Shown: piece by piece, positions 8,176 to 16,239 of the stretch
Layout: every line of letters starts with the position of its first letter
How positions within the stretch are numbered: position 1 is the stretch's first letter
Source of the DNA: Mycolicibacterium frederiksbergense
Lineage (GTDB): Bacteria; Actinomycetota; Actinomycetes; Mycobacteriales; Mycobacteriaceae
Length of the DNA: 64,000 nt
Direction of reading: 5' to 3'
NCBI RefSeq assembly: GCF_029893345.1
Contig: NZ_JARXVE010000001.1
Location: 806,001-870,000, forward strand
Made by a program: the position numbers and the translations under genes
The notes under the pieces: generated by a model
Seen by the model: only the letters and a program-made list of their open reading frames with translations
What the model was told of the DNA's origin: nothing
Databases searched by the model: none

Positions 8176-9378
8176 ATGGCTGAACCCACCGACTTCACCC
8201 GCTCCGGCGTATCCCGATTCCCCGACCGCGATCTCGGCGTCAAGCGGTTCTGCTGCGAGGTCGGCGTCCCGTTGGCCGAGCAGAAGCACCTCGGCCACAA
8301 TCGCTGGCACCCGGACATCCCGCCACTGATCGAGGTCGGCATCGGCGACGAACTGATTCTGGAAAGCGGCGGCTATGACGACTATCAACTCAAGGACGTC
8401 GACGACGATGCCGACATCCATTCGTTCGACCTGACCCGGACCCATCCGCTGACCGGCCCGGTCAAGGTGGACGGCGTCAAGGCCGGCGACCTGTTGGTGG
8501 TCGATATCCTTGATGTTCAACCACTTTCGGGTATCGGCTACTCCAACATCCTGCCGGGCATGGGCGGACCGCTGGCGGCATCTTTCCCGGACGGATACAA
8601 GACCATCTGGGATCTGCACGGGCTGTTCGCCACCAGTCGCCAGATCCCCGGGGTAGAGATCCCGGCGATCAGCCACCCGGGCATCATCGGTGTCGCTCCC
8701 TCACACGACCTGCTGCGGACCTGGAACGAGCGCGAAGATCCGTTCATCGCCGACGGTCTGGCCGCACCCCGGGCCGACGCCCGGGACACCGCTGTCCTTC
8801 GTGATCTCGAGGGCGACGAGTGGGCGCGGGTCGCTGAAACGGCGGCGCGGACCATCCCACCGCGTGAAAACGGCGGCAACATGGACATCAAGAACCTCTC
8901 GCGTGGTTCGCGTGTCTATTTCCCGGTGTTCGTCGACGGTGCGTTGTTCTCCAGCGGCGACTTCCACTTCGCCGAAGGTGACGGCGAAATCACCTGGAAC
9001 GCAATCGAGATGGACGGTGCTGGCTGGTACCGGTTCAACGTGATCAAGGACGGGATGGCCCGCTACGGCGTCCGGACCCCGATGTTCCGGCCGTCTCCCG
9101 TCGACCCGCAGTTCGGCACCCGGTACATCTCGTTCACCGGCCTGTCGGCCGGTGGGCGCGAACAGAAGTACCTCGACACCACCATGGCGGTCACACAGGT
9201 CGTCGAGCAGGCCATCGAATACCTCGGCAAGTTCGGATACACCCCCGAGCAGGCGTACACCATCATCTCGGTCGCGCCGTGCGAGATGCACGTCGGCGGT
9301 GTCGTCGACATCCCGAATGCCGCGGTCGTCCTGAAGATCCCGCTGGACATCTTCGACAAGGACATCCTCCCCCAGTAG
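8176..9378 (+). CDS. amiE: Acetamidase/formamidase (FmdA/AmdA family)
   Basis: A 400-residue cytoplasmic amidase that hydrolyses short aliphatic amides (formamide, acetamide) to carboxylate and ammonia. Family signatures are G-H-N-R-W-H-P-D-I-P near residue 40 and the long conserved core around residues 235-275 (P-P-R-E-N-G-G-N, then N-L-S-R-G-S-R-V-Y-F-P-V-F and S-S-G-D-F-H). Length is normal for the family. Followed by AmiS and preceded by MarR and AmiC-like genes, it is the structural gene of a mycobacterial acetamidase-type operon. Whether formamide or acetamide is preferred cannot be decided from sequence. Confidence 0.92.
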   Translation: MAEPTDFTRSGVSRFPDRDLGVKRFCCEVGVPLAEQKHLGHNRWHPDIPPLIEVGIGDELILESGGYDDYQLKDVDDDADIHSFDLTRTHPLTGPVKVDGVKAGDLLVVDILDVQPLSGIGYSNILPGMGGPLAASFPDGYKTIWDLHGLFATSRQIPGVEIPAISHPGIIGVAPSHDLLRTWNEREDPFIADGLAAPRADARDTAVLRDLEGDEWARVAETAARTIPPRENGGNMDIKNLSRGSRVYFPVFVDGALFSSGDFHFAEGDGEITWNAIEMDGAGWYRFNVIKDGMARYGVRTPMFRPSPVDPQFGTRYISFTGLSAGGREQKYLDTTMAVTQVVEQAIEYLGKFGYTPEQAYTIISVAPCEMHVGGVVDIPNAAVVLKIPLDIFDKDILPQ

Positions 9379-9401
9379 CGGCAACCAACGACGGCGCGAT
9401 G

Positions 9402-9431
9402 TCGCCCGGCCGGGCATTCCCGGTCGGGCGA
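9402..9431 (+). other. Intercistronic hairpin between amidase and AmiS genes
   Basis: A 13-base-pair stem (9402-9414 with 9419-9431, one G-U pair) closes a CATT loop, 23 bases after the amidase stop. No T-run follows. It is more likely an mRNA-stability or partial-termination element that lowers AmiS relative to the amidase than a full terminator. Confidence 0.55.
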
Positions 9432-9457
9432 CCTCCCGAGAGAAACGAGACCCCTTG

Positions 9458-10078
9458 ATGGGCAACATCGGACTGTTCTATGTGGGCGCCGTGCTGATCG
9501 TGAACGGCGCCATGCTGCTGGGCTGGATCACCCCGCGTGGCGCCGCCCCGCTTAATCTCTTTGTCGGCCTGATGCAGGTCTTCACCCCGACCTACCTCGT
9601 GCTGACCGCCGGTGGCGACCCCGCCATCATTCACGCCGCCGCCGGCCTCTACCTGTTCGGTTTCACCTACCTGTGGGTCGGGATCAACGCACTGGCCGAC
9701 CTGCCCGGGCACGGATTGGGGTGGTTCTCCCTCTTCGTGGCGGTCGTGGCGGTCGCCTACTCCGCCCAGAGCTTCGCCACCGATTCCCCCGTCTTCGGGG
9801 TCATTTGGCTGGCTTGGGCAGTGCTGTGGCTGCTGTTCTTCCTGCTGCTCGGTTTGGAACGCACGGGCCTGACCACGATTACCGGCACGGTCGCATTGGT
9901 CGAGGGCGCACTCACGGCCGCCCTGCCGGCCTGGCTGTCCATGAGCGGATCGTTTCGCGAGTCCTGGATGGTCGCACTTGTAGGAGCGGGCGTCGGCGTG
10001 ATGCTGGTCGTTTTCATCAGCTGGGCCGCAAGCCTCCTCCGCCCTGTTCCGACTTCGGTAGCCTCTGCGCGTGAGTGA
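9458..10078 (+). CDS. amiS: AmiS/UreI family amide/urea channel
   Basis: A 206-residue inner-membrane protein with about six or seven hydrophobic helices, beginning G-N-I-G-L-F-Y-V-G-A-V-L and containing W-V-G-I-N-A-L in the third helix region, typical of AmiS/UreI channels that admit short amides or urea. It supplies substrate for the upstream amidase. The ATG at 9458 is preferred over the TTG three bases earlier; GAGAGAAACGAG lies upstream. Its end overlaps the next gene by 8 bases. Confidence 0.88.
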   Translation: MGNIGLFYVGAVLIVNGAMLLGWITPRGAAPLNLFVGLMQVFTPTYLVLTAGGDPAIIHAAAGLYLFGFTYLWVGINALADLPGHGLGWFSLFVAVVAVAYSAQSFATDSPVFGVIWLAWAVLWLLFFLLLGLERTGLTTITGTVALVEGALTAALPAWLSMSGSFRESWMVALVGAGVGVMLVVFISWAASLLRPVPTSVASARE

Positions 10079-10943
10079 ATGCGGTGTCCCTGTTCCCGAG
10101 ACTGTGAGCGCGCATTACTTTGTCCGCGTCCGCGACGGCCGCCGGTTGCGGACGATGACGAGTGGTCGACCCAGCGACACACTGGTGGTCCTGGAAGCGG
10201 GACTCGGGATGAGCGGGTTGTACTGGGCAAGGGTGCAGTCGGTGCTGCCTGCCGATGTATTGGCCGTCGCCTACGAGCGATCAGGGTACGGCGGCAGCGA
10301 TATGACCGACGGCACCCGCGACCTGAGTAGCCTCGCATGCGATCTGGAAGAGGTCATCGACAACTACCCGCACCGGCGACTGATTCTCGTCGGCCACAGC
10401 TGGGGCGGTCCAATCATACGAACAGTTGCCGCTCGCCGTGTCGATGCGGGACTCACGGTCAGCGGGTTGGTCCTGGTCGACCAGACCGACGAGAACGCGG
10501 ACTCCTTACTCACCGCGAGCACGCGCAAGACCTTCTCTCGGCAAGCCGCTGCGTTGGTTCCACTGGCGCGGATCGGCCTGTTGAGATTGCTTTCCGCATC
10601 GGCGATTCGCGGTTTGCCACGTGAAGTCCGTCACGCGACTTCGGCGGCATCGTTCTCGCTGGCAGGAGCGCGAACGGCAGCCGCAGAGATGGTTCACATC
10701 GTTGACGGACTCACAGAGCTGCGACGTCGCCCACCTCTCCTAGGCGCAGTGCCGGTGCGAGTGATCTCCGGGCAACGAGTCGGCTTTCTCGAACAGGCGC
10801 GCCGCGCTGAGCTGATCAGAGCTCACCAGCTCACCGCTGATTCGTTCACAATGGGACGCTTCATCCCCGCGTCGGAGTCGAACCACATGATCCCCCTTAC
10901 CGAACCTGGATTGATCGCCGAGCAGATCCGGATGCTGGTGTGA
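10071..10943 (+). CDS. Alpha/beta hydrolase
   Basis: A 290-residue alpha/beta hydrolase with the nucleophile elbow G-H-S-W-G-G near residue 107 and the catalytic histidine in S-N-H-M-I-P near the C terminus. It starts on GTG inside the end of amiS, so it belongs to the amidase operon by position, although no amide link is obvious. The substrate is unknown; ester hydrolysis is the simplest guess. Confidence 0.82.
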   Translation: MSECGVPVPETVSAHYFVRVRDGRRLRTMTSGRPSDTLVVLEAGLGMSGLYWARVQSVLPADVLAVAYERSGYGGSDMTDGTRDLSSLACDLEEVIDNYPHRRLILVGHSWGGPIIRTVAARRVDAGLTVSGLVLVDQTDENADSLLTASTRKTFSRQAAALVPLARIGLLRLLSASAIRGLPREVRHATSAASFSLAGARTAAAEMVHIVDGLTELRRRPPLLGAVPVRVISGQRVGFLEQARRAELIRAHQLTADSFTMGRFIPASESNHMIPLTEPGLIAEQIRMLV

Positions 10944-10966
10944 CAGTTTGTGGCCACATCCTCGGG

Positions 10967-11416
10967 TCATTTCACTTCGAACACCTCGATGCGGGCTGAA
11001 TTTTTCAGCCGGTGTCCTTTGCCGATTGTGATTGCCTTCGTCAGCCAGTCCAGCTGCGGGTCATCGGTTTCGAAAACCAAGCACTCTCGGAAGTAGTACT
11101 CAGTCGCTGCAACCACGTCGCCGGCAGCGATCCGCTGCAGCACATCAGGCGGTCCGTGGCGAAACCCGGTGCCTGACAGGTAGACCAGTGAGCCCGACTC
11201 GATGCGTAGTAGCGCTCTGATATCCAACTCGACGACACCGTCGGGACGAACCCATTGCAGATCCTCACCCACTGGCAGGATCTCGCCACGCAGGTGATCA
11301 CCTGTGACACGGCCACCGGCAATGCTGATGAAGCGCCGTTGCCCCCCGTGATGCGAAATCACGTATGGGTCAGCGAGTTCTACCTCCAGGGTGCATATTT
11401 TTCGAGATTCCAGCAT
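10967..11416 (-). CDS. DUF3237 domain-containing protein
   Basis: A 149-residue protein that is entirely a DUF3237 domain: an opening L-E-V-E-L-A strand, a G-G-R-V-T-G-D-H-L-R-G motif near residue 35, then Y-F-R-E-C-L-V-F-E-T near the end. DUF3237 is a small barrel domain of unknown function found near catabolic enzymes. The ATG is supported by GGAG 6 bases upstream; the frame is open further back without a site. It converges on the alpha/beta hydrolase. Confidence 0.85.
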   Translation of the reverse strand: MLESRKICTLEVELADPYVISHHGGQRRFISIAGGRVTGDHLRGEILPVGEDLQWVRPDGVVELDIRALLRIESGSLVYLSGTGFRHGPPDVLQRIAAGDVVAATEYYFRECLVFETDDPQLDWLTKAITIGKGHRLKNSARIEVFEVK

Positions 11417-11803
11417 GATCACTCCGATGCAATAGACCACGACACTGTGCCAGGGGCACCGCGAGATCCAACTATCACTAATCACGCATATGGTCGCAAA
11501 TTTTTTATGCATCGCTATGCCAAGCCGACTCCTAGCCGACCCCCTCAAAGACCTTGCACTTCAATAGTTTTCGCGCGTCAGGGTCACCGCAGCCGAAGCC
11601 GACTCGCACAAGGCACCCATCAGCGCTGGACGCACCGGGTTCGTGAGATCACCGGGTCCGTCACACACCGTCGCGCGATGAATGGTCGATGCATCCAGGC
11701 TGCGGCGACCACCCGCGCTTGACCACTTATTGAAAATGATTACCATTAAGGCGCCCGTCGACCCCACCGCGCTGGGTCGCCAACATAGACAGGGAATAGC
11801 CAC
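11417..11803. other. Intergenic region between divergent DUF3237 and DUF169 genes
   Basis: About 390 bases with no convincing gene; the open frames here lack ribosome-binding sites and family resemblance. It holds an AT-rich patch near 11490-11512, likely promoter DNA for the DUF3237 gene, and the Fur-type palindrome described separately. Confidence 0.6.
11728..11749. promoter_or_regulatory. Fur/Zur-type box upstream of DUF169 gene
   Basis: TATTGAAAATGATTACCATTAA has AATG...CATT arms in an AT-rich 22-mer that stands out from GC-rich surroundings. It resembles the TGAAAATGATNATCATTTTCA pattern of mycobacterial Fur-family (FurB/Zur) boxes, although the right half is degenerate. It ends 54 bases before the DUF169 start. 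Confidence 0.4.
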
Positions 11804-12511
11804 ATGGACTGCGTCACCATCGCCGAGCGGCTGACAGCCCTCCTGGACCTTCGCCACCGGCCTATCGGGCTGGCGTTCGTGGACCAGCCTCCGCAAGGCG
11901 TTGCGCAGAGCAGCAGGCCCGTTCCTTCCGCCTGCACATTCTGGCGGCAGGCCGAGCAGGCGGTCTTCTACGCCTCGGCCGAACAGCACTTCAACTGCCC
12001 CATCGGGGCCATGGTGATGGGGTTCACCCTCCCACCGACTGTTCGTCAGCAACTGAGCGAGCTGGTGCAATCGATGTGCGATGCCCGCTATCTGGGTGCG
12101 GACGAGGCAGCCGGGATCCCCAGCGCAGACCACAGCAGCGCGGGCATCGTGTACGGGCCACTGTCCCAACTTCCACTCGAACCCGACCTGGTCCTGACCT
12201 GGCTGAACGTGAACCAAGCCATGTTGTACGCCGAGGCCGCCGGTCGCGCCGCATGGACCGGCGTCCACATCGACGTCACCGGTCGGCCCGGCTGCGCCGC
12301 CCTTCCCCGAGCACTGCAGAACAACCAACCAGGCATGTCGATGGGCTGCGCAGGCATGCGCACCTTCACCACAATCGGCGACGACATGAACCTCGCGGTA
12401 ATTCCCGGCCACACCCTGGCCAGATTCGTCGACGAACTCGCACAAACAGTGAATGCCAACGCGACTATGCGCTCGTTCTACTCAGCACAAAAAGCCGCTG
12501 TAACCGGCTAA
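11804..12511 (+). CDS. DUF169 domain-containing protein
   Basis: A 235-residue DUF169 (COG2043) protein. Six cysteines are spread through it (P-S-A-C-T-F-W near residue 43, N-C-P-I-G near 64, S-M-C-D near 90, a P-G-C-A-A motif and an M-G-C-A-G-M motif around 160-185). Several are conserved in the family and could bind metal. No signal peptide is seen. The ATG has AGGGA 8 bases upstream. The upstream Fur-like box suggests metal-responsive expression. Biochemical function is unknown. Confidence 0.8.
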   Translation: MDCVTIAERLTALLDLRHRPIGLAFVDQPPQGVAQSSRPVPSACTFWRQAEQAVFYASAEQHFNCPIGAMVMGFTLPPTVRQQLSELVQSMCDARYLGADEAAGIPSADHSSAGIVYGPLSQLPLEPDLVLTWLNVNQAMLYAEAAGRAAWTGVHIDVTGRPGCAALPRALQNNQPGMSMGCAGMRTFTTIGDDMNLAVIPGHTLARFVDELAQTVNANATMRSFYSAQKAAVTG

Positions 12512-12927
12512 GTCAGGTCTGACGATGCGCGACGCGCATGCGTTGTCGTGTCGCAGGATTCGCAAACGCGCTACATAGCGAACAGGTTAAAGTCCCGTAA
12601 AGATTCGAGGTCCCGCCACCATCCGCGTCGGCGACAGGACTACGTTGCGGTAATCGGCGTGTTGGTGTCGTGAGGGCAGGGGCCATCGGCGAGCAAAACC
12701 ACCGCAGAGATCGTGACCGCCATGTTCCCCTGCGGCGCAAGATGAATATTGCTCGATGGCCCGCGGGTCAATTACTCCCTGCGGTGCCACTGAATTCGTG
12801 ATGAGCCCAGGCCTATAAGGGCAGAGCCACCTGTCCGGTGTGACGGGTCGGCGCACCAGCGCGAGCGGGTCGGCTTGCGCACGTAGCCAGAGCTGGCGAA
12901 AACACTGCTCGAGCGGAGAGGAAACCC
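12512..12927. other. Intergenic region with no gene recognised
   Basis: About 415 bases between the DUF169 gene and the leader ORF of the small protein. Reading frames here on either strand show no family resemblance and no good start. The segment probably holds the promoter of the small-protein unit; I cannot place it exactly. Confidence 0.5.
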
Positions 12928-12963
12928 ATGAGGTCGGAAGCGCTAGCCTGGGGCGCAGGCTGA
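12928..12963 (+). CDS. Eleven-codon leader ORF coupled to the next gene
   Basis: ATG-AGG-TCG-GAA-GCG-CTA-GCC-TGG-GGC-GCA-GGC-TGA follows GAGAGGAAACCC, the best ribosome-binding site in this region. Its stop overlaps the next start as TGATG. The downstream gene has only a weak site of its own. This is the arrangement of a translationally coupled leader peptide. The peptide MRSEALAWGAG shows no known motif. Confidence 0.4.
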   Translation: MRSEALAWGAG

Positions 12964-13235
12964 TGTCGTTGCCGTTGCCGTTGCCGTTGCCCGGTGGCGG
13001 GGACTTAAGCAGCGAGTTCATTCGTGACGTACGCCGCATGGTCATCTACGAGTACCGCCACGGCCATTACCCAGACAATATGCCTGAGGCAGTGTCCAAC
13101 TATCTCGCCGATGGTGGCCTGCTCAATGCCTTGGCCGATCTCGAGGCGATGCTCTCCGTGAGGGAGGAACGCTACGCGCGGCGCGCCGAACCCGCTCGGC
13201 GGTGGGGGCTGTTTCCTCGCCAGCTGCTGCCCTGA
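12963..13235 (+). CDS. Small hypothetical protein with S-L-P repeat start
   Basis: A 90-residue soluble protein I do not recognise. It begins with a low-complexity L-P repeat encoded by four GTTGCC copies, then a compact helical region (E-F-I-R-D-V-R-R-M-V-I-Y-E-Y near residue 20) and a basic tail. It ends 16 bases before the convergent ctpC stop. The ATG overlaps the stop of an 11-codon leader ORF. Coding potential is supported by that coupling and by the helical composition, not by a named family. Confidence 0.5.
   Translation: MSLPLPLPLPGGGDLSSEFIRDVRRMVIYEYRHGHYPDNMPEAVSNYLADGGLLNALADLEAMLSVREERYARRAEPARRWGLFPRQLLP
12968..12991 (+). repeat. GTTGCC hexanucleotide repeat, four copies
   Basis: Four perfect tandem GTTGCC units lie at the start of the small hypothetical gene and encode alternating Leu-Pro. 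Copy-number change would add or remove two residues without a frameshift. Confidence 0.85.
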
Positions 13236-13251
13236 ATGTGCTGCAATCGAT

Positions 13252-15396
13252 TCAACGACGAGTCAGTTCGTAGCGAATCAGCCGGGCGCTGTTAGCCACC
13301 ACCGCAACCGACGATGCGTTGTGCAGCACCGCCGCGAGCACAGGTGACAGTGCGCCTCCCGCACCGATCAGCAGACCGATCGCATTTACCGCGATAGACA
13401 TTGCGTAGTTCTGCTGGATGACGTCGACCGCCCGCCCGCCAAGTGCCCGCACGTCCAGCAACCGCTGTAGGTCATCGCTGGCCAATGCGACATCGGCGGT
13501 TTCGACAGCAACATCGGTACCGCCCAGACCCATCGCGATGCCGATGTCGGCGGCCGCCAGCGCCGGAGCGTCGTTGACGCCATCGCCCACCATGGCCACG
13601 GTGTGCCCCTCCTCGCGCAGTTGGCTGACCAATTCGAGCTTGTCCTCGGGCATGACTTCGGCGCGCCACTCGGTGATGCCGAGTTCGGCGGCCACCGCGG
13701 CGGCCGCGTCGGGATGGTCGCCGGTGATCATCACCATGCGCCGCACCCCACCCGCCCGCAGTTTGTCCAGTACCACCACGGCCTCCGGGCGCACCTCGTC
13801 GCGCAGGCCGATGAGCCCGACCAGCTTGCCGTCCACCGCGAGCAGCAGCGGTGTCTCGGCCCGGCGGCGCAGCTCATGCACCCACTCGGAGGCACGCTTG
13901 GAGACCCGAACCTTGTCCTGCCGCAACAACGACGGACTGCCCAGCAGCAGAGTCCTCCCGTCAGCGCGGGTGCGCATGCCGAGGCCGACGAGCACCTCGC
14001 ACTCCTCATGCGGTGGAATCTCGATGTGCCGGTCCTTGGTGGACCTGATCACCGCCTCGGCCAACGGGTGCCGGGCATGGATCTCCGAGCTTGCTGCGTA
14101 AGCGAGAACCTGCGCCGGCTCCCAGTCGGTGGCGAAGGCCACCACATTCGTGACGACGGGGCGTCCAACGGTCAAGGTGCCGGTCTTGTCGAACACCACC
14201 GCGTCCACGCGGCCGGCCAGCTCCAGATGTGAGCCGCCTTTGATCAGGATGCCGCGTCGGGCACCGTTGCCGATCGCGGCGCTGATGGCGGTCGGGGTGG
14301 CCAACCCCACAGCGCACGGGCAGGCGACGAGCAGCATCGTCATTGCCCGTCGGACGTCGCGGGTGATCACCAGCGTTGCGGCGGCGAGCAGGAAGGACGC
14401 CGGTACGAACCGCCTCGAGAAGTTCTCGCCGACGGTCTGGATGGGTGCGCGGTCCTGCTGCGCCTCTTCCACCCTGGCCACGATCCGCCCGATCGTGGTG
14501 TGCTTGCCGACCGCCTCCGCGGTGATGACCAGCTTGCCGCGCACCACGACGGAACCGGCGTAGACCCGCGCGCCTGTCGTCACCGCCACCGGCAGGTTCT
14601 CGCCAGTGATCGCCGACTGGTCAACGATCGCTTCGCCGTCCTTGACAATCCCGTCAACCGCGACCGCCACCTGTTCGTGCACGATCACGTCGTCACCGGT
14701 CTGCAGCTCGTCGATGGCCACCTCGACCTCGGTACCGTCCCGCAGCAACACCCATGCCGTGTCCTGGGTGCCCTCCAGCAGGTTCGCGATGGCGCGACGC
14801 GTCCGGCGCAGCGTCAGATCCTGCAGGTACTCGCCGATGTTGAGCAGCCACAGCACCGTCAGGGCAACCACGTTCTCGCGCAGCACCAGGCTGGCGATCG
14901 TGGCCGCGGACACCAACACATCGGTGCCCGCCGAGCGGTTGCCCGCGAGCGTCCGCAGCGCACCCCGGAGGAACGGGTAGCCGGTGACGATTGTCACGCC
15001 GGTCGCCAAGGTCCGGCTGGCCGGCCCGAGCAGCGGCGGACGCCCGAACCCATAGCGTCGAATTCCCAATAGTGCCAACGCAATTGCCCCGACAGCCATC
15101 CGAACAATGTCGGCGTTGTGGATGTCAGCGGATCGCGGGGCGCGCGCCGGGATGAGATTCCGCGCCACGTCGGCGGCCCGGGTGATCGCAGCGATCACCG
15201 CCTCCCGGTCACAGCGTCGGGGCGAATACCAGACCACCACGGATGCCGTGCGCGGATACGCGTGTACCGCGCGCACCCCGGGCACCTGGTCGACGGAGTC
15301 CTCGATCGCCACTGCGCGCACCGAGTCGCCACGCAGCCAGGGCGCTCGTAAACGCATCCGGCCGGCTGCGTCGGATTCGACGGTCAGCGCGGCCAC
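13252..15396 (-). CDS. ctpC: P1B-type ATPase CtpC (manganese/zinc efflux)
   Basis: A 714-residue metal-transporting P-type ATPase. Visible are the TGE actuator loop (S-A-I-T-G-E-N-L-P-V), the transmembrane metal motif C-P-C (about residues 359-361), the phosphorylation site D-K-T-G-T (Asp404), the hinge G-D-G-V-N-D-A-P and the C-terminal helix motif H-N-A-S-S-V-A-V-V-A-N-S-A-R typical of CtpC. In M. tuberculosis CtpC exports Mn(II) and protects against zinc. The GTG start aligns with the tuberculosis protein (its T-L-E-V-V-S-D-A-A-G-R-M start matches residues 4-14 here) and lies 4 bases after the pacL stop. Confidence 0.93.
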   Translation of the reverse strand: MAALTVESDAAGRMRLRAPWLRGDSVRAVAIEDSVDQVPGVRAVHAYPRTASVVVWYSPRRCDREAVIAAITRAADVARNLIPARAPRSADIHNADIVRMAVGAIALALLGIRRYGFGRPPLLGPASRTLATGVTIVTGYPFLRGALRTLAGNRSAGTDVLVSAATIASLVLRENVVALTVLWLLNIGEYLQDLTLRRTRRAIANLLEGTQDTAWVLLRDGTEVEVAIDELQTGDDVIVHEQVAVAVDGIVKDGEAIVDQSAITGENLPVAVTTGARVYAGSVVVRGKLVITAEAVGKHTTIGRIVARVEEAQQDRAPIQTVGENFSRRFVPASFLLAAATLVITRDVRRAMTMLLVACPCAVGLATPTAISAAIGNGARRGILIKGGSHLELAGRVDAVVFDKTGTLTVGRPVVTNVVAFATDWEPAQVLAYAASSEIHARHPLAEAVIRSTKDRHIEIPPHEECEVLVGLGMRTRADGRTLLLGSPSLLRQDKVRVSKRASEWVHELRRRAETPLLLAVDGKLVGLIGLRDEVRPEAVVVLDKLRAGGVRRMVMITGDHPDAAAAVAAELGITEWRAEVMPEDKLELVSQLREEGHTVAMVGDGVNDAPALAAADIGIAMGLGGTDVAVETADVALASDDLQRLLDVRALGGRAVDVIQQNYAMSIAVNAIGLLIGAGGALSPVLAAVLHNASSVAVVANSARLIRYELTRR

Positions 15397-15400
15397 GGCA

Positions 15401-15685
15401 TCAATGGTCGTGCGAGTGTTCGTCGCCCGCGACGGCCGGGGGTTGCACCTCTTCACCGATGCGCTCGCGCGCCTCGGCCATCACATCGGCCACCTTCAAC
15501 CGAGCCGCCTCGGCACCTTCCTCTGCCTTGCGGGCACCGCGCAAGGCCCATGCGGCGGTTGTGACAGCAGCCTCTCGAACCGGGGCCTTGGCAATCGCCT
15601 TGCGCACAGTCTCATACGCAGCAACACCTACCGCACCGGTGATCACCGTACTTCCCGCCTTGATCAGGAAGCCGTGAAAAGCCAC
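15401..15685 (-). CDS. pacL: PacL-type metal chaperone of CtpC (DUF1490)
   Basis: A 94-residue DUF1490 protein with one N-terminal membrane helix (A-G-S-T-V-I-T-G-A-V-G-V-A-A-Y), an amphipathic middle rich in Ala, Glu and Arg, and a C-terminal D-E-H-S-H-D-H metal-binding tail. In M. tuberculosis PacL1 is encoded directly before ctpC, gathers CtpC in membrane patches and binds zinc through an equivalent Asp/His tail. Gene order and near contact with ctpC match. The start is GTG. Confidence 0.88.
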   Translation of the reverse strand: MAFHGFLIKAGSTVITGAVGVAAYETVRKAIAKAPVREAAVTTAAWALRGARKAEEGAEAARLKVADVMAEARERIGEEVQPPAVAGDEHSHDH

Positions 15686-15865
15686 TCATCCAGCGTAACG
15701 CCGCAGCTACGTAGGCAGAGCTGTTTGCGCCCATCTGTGGCACTCCGGTGGCATGTCCGTGAATCAGCTCTTGCCGACGAACACACGGAGCCGTGCAGCG
15801 ACCGCCGTCCGGTGGCCGACTGAAATGGAGCCGTCGGCAATATCCGCAGGGAGGTGTTACAGAGC

Positions 15866-15900
15866 GCCGCTAGAACCCCTCATCGAAGGGTTCTAGCGGC
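15866..15900 (-). terminator. Hairpin terminator of the sulfatase operon
   Basis: A perfect 13-base-pair stem (15866-15878 with 15888-15900) with a 9-base loop begins 14 bases after the stop of the small secreted-protein gene and before the pacL promoter. There is no T-run, as is common for actinobacterial terminators. Confidence 0.7.
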
Positions 15901-15913
15901 AGCTCGTCGGTGG

Positions 15914-16189
15914 TTAGCAGGGGTCTCCCGGCGGGGTGAAGTAGGGCACGCCTTCGACGGTGTAGCACGGGACCTCGCCGGGGACATACGGAACGTGCGC
16001 GGCGGCAATCGCCGCGCCGGCGGCGACGTCACCGGCGATGTCGGTGCAGCCGCCGGCAGAGAAGTGCCGCCCGCCGGCGCTCGCGCAGACATCAGCGGAC
16101 GCGCTGGGAGCGAGGGCGATGGGGGTTACGGCCAGCGGAGCGGCGACCACTGCTGCAGCAGCCAGTAGTGCTGCGGTGGGTTTGTTCAC
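15914..16189 (-). CDS. Small secreted cysteine-containing protein
   Basis: A 91-residue protein with a Sec signal peptide: basic start, long Ala/Leu/Val core, cleavage expected after P-S-A-S-A. The mature part of about 57 residues has four cysteines that could form two disulfides, and it ends Y-F-T-P-P-G-D-P-C. The GTG start has GAGGAG 6 bases upstream. It is the last gene of the sulfatase/DUF1254 unit and is followed directly by a hairpin. I do not recognise a family beyond small mycobacterial exported proteins. Confidence 0.72.
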   Translation of the reverse strand: MNKPTAALLAAAAVVAAPLAVTPIALAPSASADVCASAGGRHFSAGGCTDIAGDVAAGAAIAAAHVPYVPGEVPCYTVEGVPYFTPPGDPC

Positions 16190-16239
16190 GGGGTTCTCCT
16201 CAATATGTGGACTGATTTGGTGGTAGAGCGGCCGAGTAG

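Noticed and set aside
12968..12991. Phase variation through the GTTGCC repeat
   Set aside because: The unit is six bases, so copy changes keep the reading frame; at most the length of the Leu-Pro tract varies.
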